DNA from: a virus
DNA: 24,155 bases
IMG/VR virus record: IMGVR_UViG_3300025128_000328
Span: 1-24,155 of that record
Strand: one strand, 5' to 3'
The notes under the pieces: generated by a model
What the model was told of the DNA's origin: nothing
Databases searched by the model: none
Seen by the model: only the letters and a program-made list of their open reading frames with translations
Shown: positions 20,048-24,155 of the stretch, piece by piece
Layout: each line of letters opens with the position of its first letter
Position numbering within the stretch: position 1 is the first letter of the stretch
Translations under genes and position numbers: made by a program

Positions 20048-23000
20048 ATGTCAAGTGTATATACCAATGATTTAAGATTAGAAGAGATTGGTTCTGGTGA
20101 ACAATCGGGAACGTGGGGTGATACCACGAATACCAATCTTGAGCTAATAGCAGAGGCTTTTAGTTTTGGAACGGAAGCAATTACAACAAATGCAGATACG
20201 CATACCACCACCATAGCGGACGGTGCAACAGATCCCGGTCGTTCTATCTATTTAAAATATACAGGTACATTAGATTCTGCTTGTACTATTACACTAGGAC
20301 CAAACACCATAAGTAAAGTCTGGTTTATTGAAAATGCTACCTCTGGATCACAAAATATCATTATAAGTCAAGGTTCTGGAGCCAATGTCACAATAGGTAA
20401 TGGCGCAGTTAAAATGGTTTATAGTGATGGTGCAGGATCAGGAGCTGCTGTTGTTGATGCTTTAGTTGATTTGGATCTTACAGGAACTACGACAGTCGCA
20501 GCTTTGACTGCATCAGGTGCAATCACTGCTTCTGGAGTTATTACGGGTACTACCCTTGAGGCTACAGCAGACACTTCATCAGGTGATAATGCAGCTATTG
20601 GATATACAAGCACAGAGGGTTTAATCCTTACAGGTCAAGGTAGTACAGGTGATGTTACGATTAAAAATGATGCTGATGCTACTGTTATACAAATACCCAC
20701 AGGAACAACAGGCGTAGATTTTAAGGGTAATATATTTACATCTACTTCTGGCACTTCAAACTTTGTGGCAGGTGTCAACGCAGGTAACTCTATTACTTCT
20801 GGTGGTAATTACAATGTTTTTATAGGTGATGAAGCAGGTACAGCTATTACTGATGGAGCAAGAAATGTAGCCATTGGATACAATGCATTAAGCACAGATG
20901 ACTCTGGTGATAGAACTATAGCCATTGGTTACGAAGCTTTAAAAGACATGAATGTAAATGGTATTTCTTATAATCTTGCAATAGGATATAACACAGGAGC
21001 TTCAGTTACATCAGGCACTAAAAATAATTTTATAGGTAGTCTATCAGGTGATTCTATAACTGAGGGATCTCAAAATGTGGCTCTTGGCACAGAAACATTA
21101 TCTAGTGACACTTTAGGCTCAAGATCTGTAGCAATAGGTCAAGGAGCTTTGTTTGCTCAAAACTTCACTACAGCTACAAATGCTTACAATACAGCAGTCG
21201 GTTATGAAGCAGGTGTATCAAATACAACAGGCACTTACAATACTCTTTTAGGGTCTGAAGCAGGAAAAAGTATAACAACAGGCATTGAAAATACTCTAGT
21301 TGGTTCTATAGCAGGTGATGCGTTGAGTGATGCAGATTTTAATGTAGCAATAGGTGTTTCTGCATTAACAACAGACACAAAAGGTAGTAAATCGGTAGCT
21401 GTAGGGTGTGGAGCATTAAATGCACAAAACTTTACAACTTCTACAGATACTTTCAATGTGGCTATTGGTTTTCATGCAGGTAATGATGTCACAACAGGCA
21501 CACGAAACACTCTTATAGGTGGACTAGCAGGAGACGCTTTAACTACTGGCTATAACAACACTGCTTTAGGATATAGTGCTTTAAGTGCAGATGATGTAGG
21601 GCAAGGAAGTACAGCTATTGGATATGCTACTTTAATGAATCAAAACTTTGCTACTGCAACAGATTCTGATAATACGGCTGTCGGTATTTTAGCAGGTAAT
21701 CAAGTTACAACAGGTATACAGAACACCCTCATTGGTTCAAAAGCAGGTGATGCCCTTACGGATGCAGATTATAACGTAGCTGTAGGCTATCAAGCTTTAA
21801 CTGCAGATACTCTAGGTTCTAGAAGCGTTGCTATAGGGAGAAATGCACTTTTATCACAAAACTTTTCTACAGCTACAGAAAGCCAAAACGTAGCTGTAGG
21901 TTTTGCTGCAGGTGAGCAAGTTACAACTGGCACATTTAATACTTTTGTGGGAGGTGAATCAGGAAAATCTGTTACAACAGGAATAAAAAACGTATTATTG
22001 AGTAGTAGGGCAGGTGATGCTTTAACTGAAGGTGGTAATAATATAGCAATAGGAGATAGTGCTTTAAGTTCAGATACTTTAGGTAGTAAATCAGTTGCGA
22101 TAGGGGATAGTGCATTATACAATCAAAACTTCACTACAGCTACTGATTCTCTTAATACTGCTGTAGGTCATGAAGCAGGAAATCTTGTTACAACAGCCGT
22201 TCAGAACACTCTTGTTGGAGGTCTCGCAGGAGATGCCCTTACAACAGGTGGGGAAAATGTTGCTATAGGTGTTTTAGCTCTATCTACAGAAGATACAGGT
22301 AGAAAAAATGTTGCTATTGGAACGCAAGCATTAATGGTTCAAAATAGTGATGCAGATAATTATAATACAGCAGTAGGTTATTTAGCAGCAAAATCTGTTA
22401 CAACAGGTATACAGAACACTCTTATAGGCGCACTTGCAGGAGATGCACTTACAGACGCTGATTATAATGTAGCTGTGGGAGTAACAGCTTTAGGTGGGGA
22501 TACGAAGGGCAGTAAATCAACAGCAATAGGATATAGTGCGCTTGTTAATCAAAACTTCACTACTGCTACAGATACTTTTAATGTTGCTGTAGGTTATGAA
22601 GCAGGTGGTGCAATCACAACAGGTTTGCGAAATAATTTGGTGGGAGCATTTGTAGGAGATTCTTTAACAGATGCAGATGATAATACTGTTGTTGGTGACA
22701 GTGCATTAAATTCAGATACCAGAGGTTCTAGAAGTACAGCTGTGGGTAGAGGAACATTAGCTTCTCAAAATTTTACAACTGCAACAGATACTTACAACGT
22801 AGCAGTTGGTTACTATGCAGGGGTATCAATTACAACAGGTTTTTATAATACAATAGTAGGTGGACTAGCAGGAGACGCACTTACAGTTGGTAACGAAAAC
22901 ACAGCAATTGGGCAAAACTCTTTGAGTTCAGATACTAAGGGTGATAGAAATGTTGCTGTTGGATATGGAACTTTATTTGCTCAAAATTTTACTACTTCTA

Positions 23001-23989
23001 CAGACAGCTACAATACAGCTTTAGGTCATAGCGCAGGTTTAGCTATTACAACAGGATTTTATAATACTCTTGTAGGTGGTGCTTGTGGAGATCAATTAAC
23101 GGATGCCGACTACAATGTGGCAATGGGTGTAAGTGCATTAGGTGCAGATACTTTAGGCAGTAGATCAACTGCCATAGGTTATCAGGCTTTAGGTTCTCAA
23201 AATTTTACTACTGCCACGGATGCTTACAACGTTGCTATTGGATATTATTCAGGTCAAAGTATTACAACAGGTCACTCAAACGTTTTTGTCGGAGGTCTTT
23301 GTGGAGATGGTACAGATGATGGTCAACAAAATACAGCAGTTGGTCATAATTCATTAACTGCAAATGCAGGAAATGCTAATGTAGCAATGGGAATTTCTGT
23401 GCTTGAAGTTTGCACAGGTAGTGATAACACTTGTGTAGGTGCAGCTGCAGGTGCTGAAGTTACAAGTGGTATTAATAATTTGTTTTTAGGTCACAATGCA
23501 GGAAGGTCTTCTTCACCTTCAGGACAGATAGCAACAGGTAGTAATATTATTTGTTTAGGAGATGACGATATTGGCAACTTGTTTTGTGCTGATACAAGTA
23601 TTTCTAGTTCAGACTCTAGGGATAAGGCTGATATTACAGATTTCACCATTGGTTTAAATTGGATTAAAGATTTACGACCTGTAACTTACAGATGGGATAA
23701 GAGGTCATGGTACGGAACAGACGAAGAACCTTATGGCACACCTGACGGAAGTAAAAAGAAATCAAAAGTAAATATAGGATTTTTAGCACAAGAAGCACTT
23801 GAAGTAGAAAAAGCAAATGGCTTTGGAGATAGTGCAGACAATATGTTGGTTTGTAACCTTACAGAGGATGGTCAAAGATATGGAATGAAATATGAAAGAC
23901 TTGTTCCTATTCTTGTAAATGCAGTCAAAGAACTATCAACAAAAGTAACAACTTTAGAAGCCGAAGTAACTAAATTAAAAGGAGGATAA
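20048..23989 (+). CDS. tail fibre with YadA-like repeats and S74 self-cleaving chaperone
   Basis: A 1313-residue host-contact fibre, probably trimeric. The N-terminus (YTNDLRLEEIGSGEQSGTWG, 5-24) is a virion-attachment segment shared by marine phage fibres. Residues about 245-1165 are built of N(V/T)A(I/V)G-type turns, the unit of YadA/trimeric autotransporter heads, in modules of about 72 residues marked by ten copies of QN(F/S), some with an extra 18-residue unit. The last 126 residues or so are a peptidase S74 intramolecular chaperone: SDSRDK at 1188-1193 gives catalytic S1188 and K1193 (S-D-x-R-x-K), then a closing coiled coil (KELSTKVTTLEAEVTKLKGG). Cleavage before S1188 would release the chaperone after trimer folding. 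Receptor unknown. Confidence 0.9.
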   Translation: MSSVYTNDLRLEEIGSGEQSGTWGDTTNTNLELIAEAFSFGTEAITTNADTHTTTIADGATDPGRSIYLKYTGTLDSACTITLGPNTISKVWFIENATSGSQNIIISQGSGANVTIGNGAVKMVYSDGAGSGAAVVDALVDLDLTGTTTVAALTASGAITASGVITGTTLEATADTSSGDNAAIGYTSTEGLILTGQGSTGDVTIKNDADATVIQIPTGTTGVDFKGNIFTSTSGTSNFVAGVNAGNSITSGGNYNVFIGDEAGTAITDGARNVAIGYNALSTDDSGDRTIAIGYEALKDMNVNGISYNLAIGYNTGASVTSGTKNNFIGSLSGDSITEGSQNVALGTETLSSDTLGSRSVAIGQGALFAQNFTTATNAYNTAVGYEAGVSNTTGTYNTLLGSEAGKSITTGIENTLVGSIAGDALSDADFNVAIGVSALTTDTKGSKSVAVGCGALNAQNFTTSTDTFNVAIGFHAGNDVTTGTRNTLIGGLAGDALTTGYNNTALGYSALSADDVGQGSTAIGYATLMNQNFATATDSDNTAVGILAGNQVTTGIQNTLIGSKAGDALTDADYNVAVGYQALTADTLGSRSVAIGRNALLSQNFSTATESQNVAVGFAAGEQVTTGTFNTFVGGESGKSVTTGIKNVLLSSRAGDALTEGGNNIAIGDSALSSDTLGSKSVAIGDSALYNQNFTTATDSLNTAVGHEAGNLVTTAVQNTLVGGLAGDALTTGGENVAIGVLALSTEDTGRKNVAIGTQALMVQNSDADNYNTAVGYLAAKSVTTGIQNTLIGALAGDALTDADYNVAVGVTALGGDTKGSKSTAIGYSALVNQNFTTATDTFNVAVGYEAGGAITTGLRNNLVGAFVGDSLTDADDNTVVGDSALNSDTRGSRSTAVGRGTLASQNFTTATDTYNVAVGYYAGVSITTGFYNTIVGGLAGDALTVGNENTAIGQNSLSSDTKGDRNVAVGYGTLFAQNFTTSTDSYNTALGHSAGLAITTGFYNTLVGGACGDQLTDADYNVAMGVSALGADTLGSRSTAIGYQALGSQNFTTATDAYNVAIGYYSGQSITTGHSNVFVGGLCGDGTDDGQQNTAVGHNSLTANAGNANVAMGISVLEVCTGSDNTCVGAAAGAEVTSGINNLFLGHNAGRSSSPSGQIATGSNIICLGDDDIGNLFCADTSISSSDSRDKADITDFTIGLNWIKDLRPVTYRWDKRSWYGTDEEPYGTPDGSKKKSKVNIGFLAQEALEVEKANGFGDSADNMLVCNLTEDGQRYGMKYERLVPILVNAVKELSTKVTTLEAEVTKLKGG
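20795..23500 (+). repeat. long array of fibre modules
   Basis: DNA encoding the YadA-like modules of the fibre. Short motifs such as CAAAA(C/T)TT(C/T)ACTAC (QNFTT) and GGAGA(T/C)GC(A/T)(C/T)T (GDAL) recur roughly every 216-270 bases. The modules are diverged at third positions, so the array is older than the adaptor repeat. Confidence 0.85.
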
Positions 23990-23990
23990 A

Positions 23991-24155
23991 ATGGCAGAAA
24001 CAAGAACAGATGAACAAATAGCACAAAACTACAAAGCTATGGGAGATAGTGTAGATCTCATACAATCTATTGTTACAGCAAAGAAAAATGCTGAGGGTGA
24101 GTTAATGACCATGCAAGGTGCTACAGATGATGAAAAGAAAGAAAGAGTCAATATC
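23991..24155 (+). CDS. hypothetical protein after the fibre gene (partial, right edge)
   Basis: ATG 23991 opens a frame of 55 codons to the edge of the window with no stop. It follows the fibre stop by one base, with GGAGG seven or so bases upstream, so it is translated from the same mRNA. The product begins MAETRTDEQIAQNYKAMGDS and is helical and acidic. Short helical proteins with this start follow fibre genes in marine phages, from memory. It could be a fibre-assembly or accessory protein, but nothing here proves it. Confidence 0.7.
   Translation, partial: MAETRTDEQIAQNYKAMGDSVDLIQSIVTAKKNAEGELMTMQGATDDEKKERVNI

Noticed and set aside
1-24155. tRNA genes or other structured RNAs
   Set aside because: No cloverleaf-like set of stems with TTCGA-type loops was noticed by eye between genes; intergenic gaps are too short except at 81-441, which lacks the pattern. 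A tRNA scan would settle it.

Overview
The window looks like the structural, packaging and lysis half of a tailed double-stranded DNA phage (Caudoviricetes). The gene set resembles uncultured marine phages seen in ocean metagenomes; that resemblance rests on family memory, not a search. All convincing genes lie on the + strand, tightly packed, often joined by ATGA or TAATG start/stop overlaps. I see no tRNA, integrase, insertion sequence, CRISPR array or host gene. The host cannot be named; the GTA-type 3TM holin and Gram-negative-style lysis genes suggest a Gram-negative marine bacterium.

Layout. 1-441: GC-rich, repeat-bearing, essentially non-coding DNA, perhaps with the 3' tail of an upstream gene. 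442-4319: large terminase and portal, in visibly GC- and G-rich DNA. 4321-5486: small unknown proteins, one probably carried on a repeat-flanked cassette. 5486-7221: compact DNA methyltransferase, then a lysis cassette (EF-hand membrane protein, 3TM holin, M15 endolysin). 7261-8183: 2OG-Fe(II) oxygenase and a small secreted protein. 8247-11857: head-assembly operon (helical protein, GroES-like co-chaperonin, scaffold, two head-associated proteins, major capsid protein), ending in a strong terminator at 11881-11910. 11983-13292: structural proteins behind a probable promoter and hairpin operator. 13393-15551: an island of small Lys/Arg-rich proteins, several with conserved Cys motifs, ending in two Met/Lys/Gly repeat proteins. 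15561-20039: conserved unknowns, two head-tail adaptor proteins and beta-repeat structural proteins, one with a cupredoxin-like copper-site signature. 20048-23989: a 1313-residue tail fibre with YadA-like repeats and a C-terminal self-cleaving S74 chaperone. The last gene runs off the right edge.

How it works together. Terminase, portal, scaffold, co-chaperonin and capsid protein build and fill the head. The two adaptors, with no tape-measure gene in view, suggest a short-tailed (podovirus-like) neck. The repeat proteins and S74 fibre form the host-contact apparatus, and the holin/endolysin pair releases progeny. The methyltransferase and oxygenase are accessory enzymes that may modify phage DNA, virion protein or host metabolites.

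Most unusual features: the cupredoxin-like domain with a shortened Cys-x2-His-x2-Met loop in a virion-type protein; a canonical EF-hand on a membrane protein inside the lysis cassette; a gene flanked by a 15-bp direct repeat exactly where base composition changes; and the basic-protein island.
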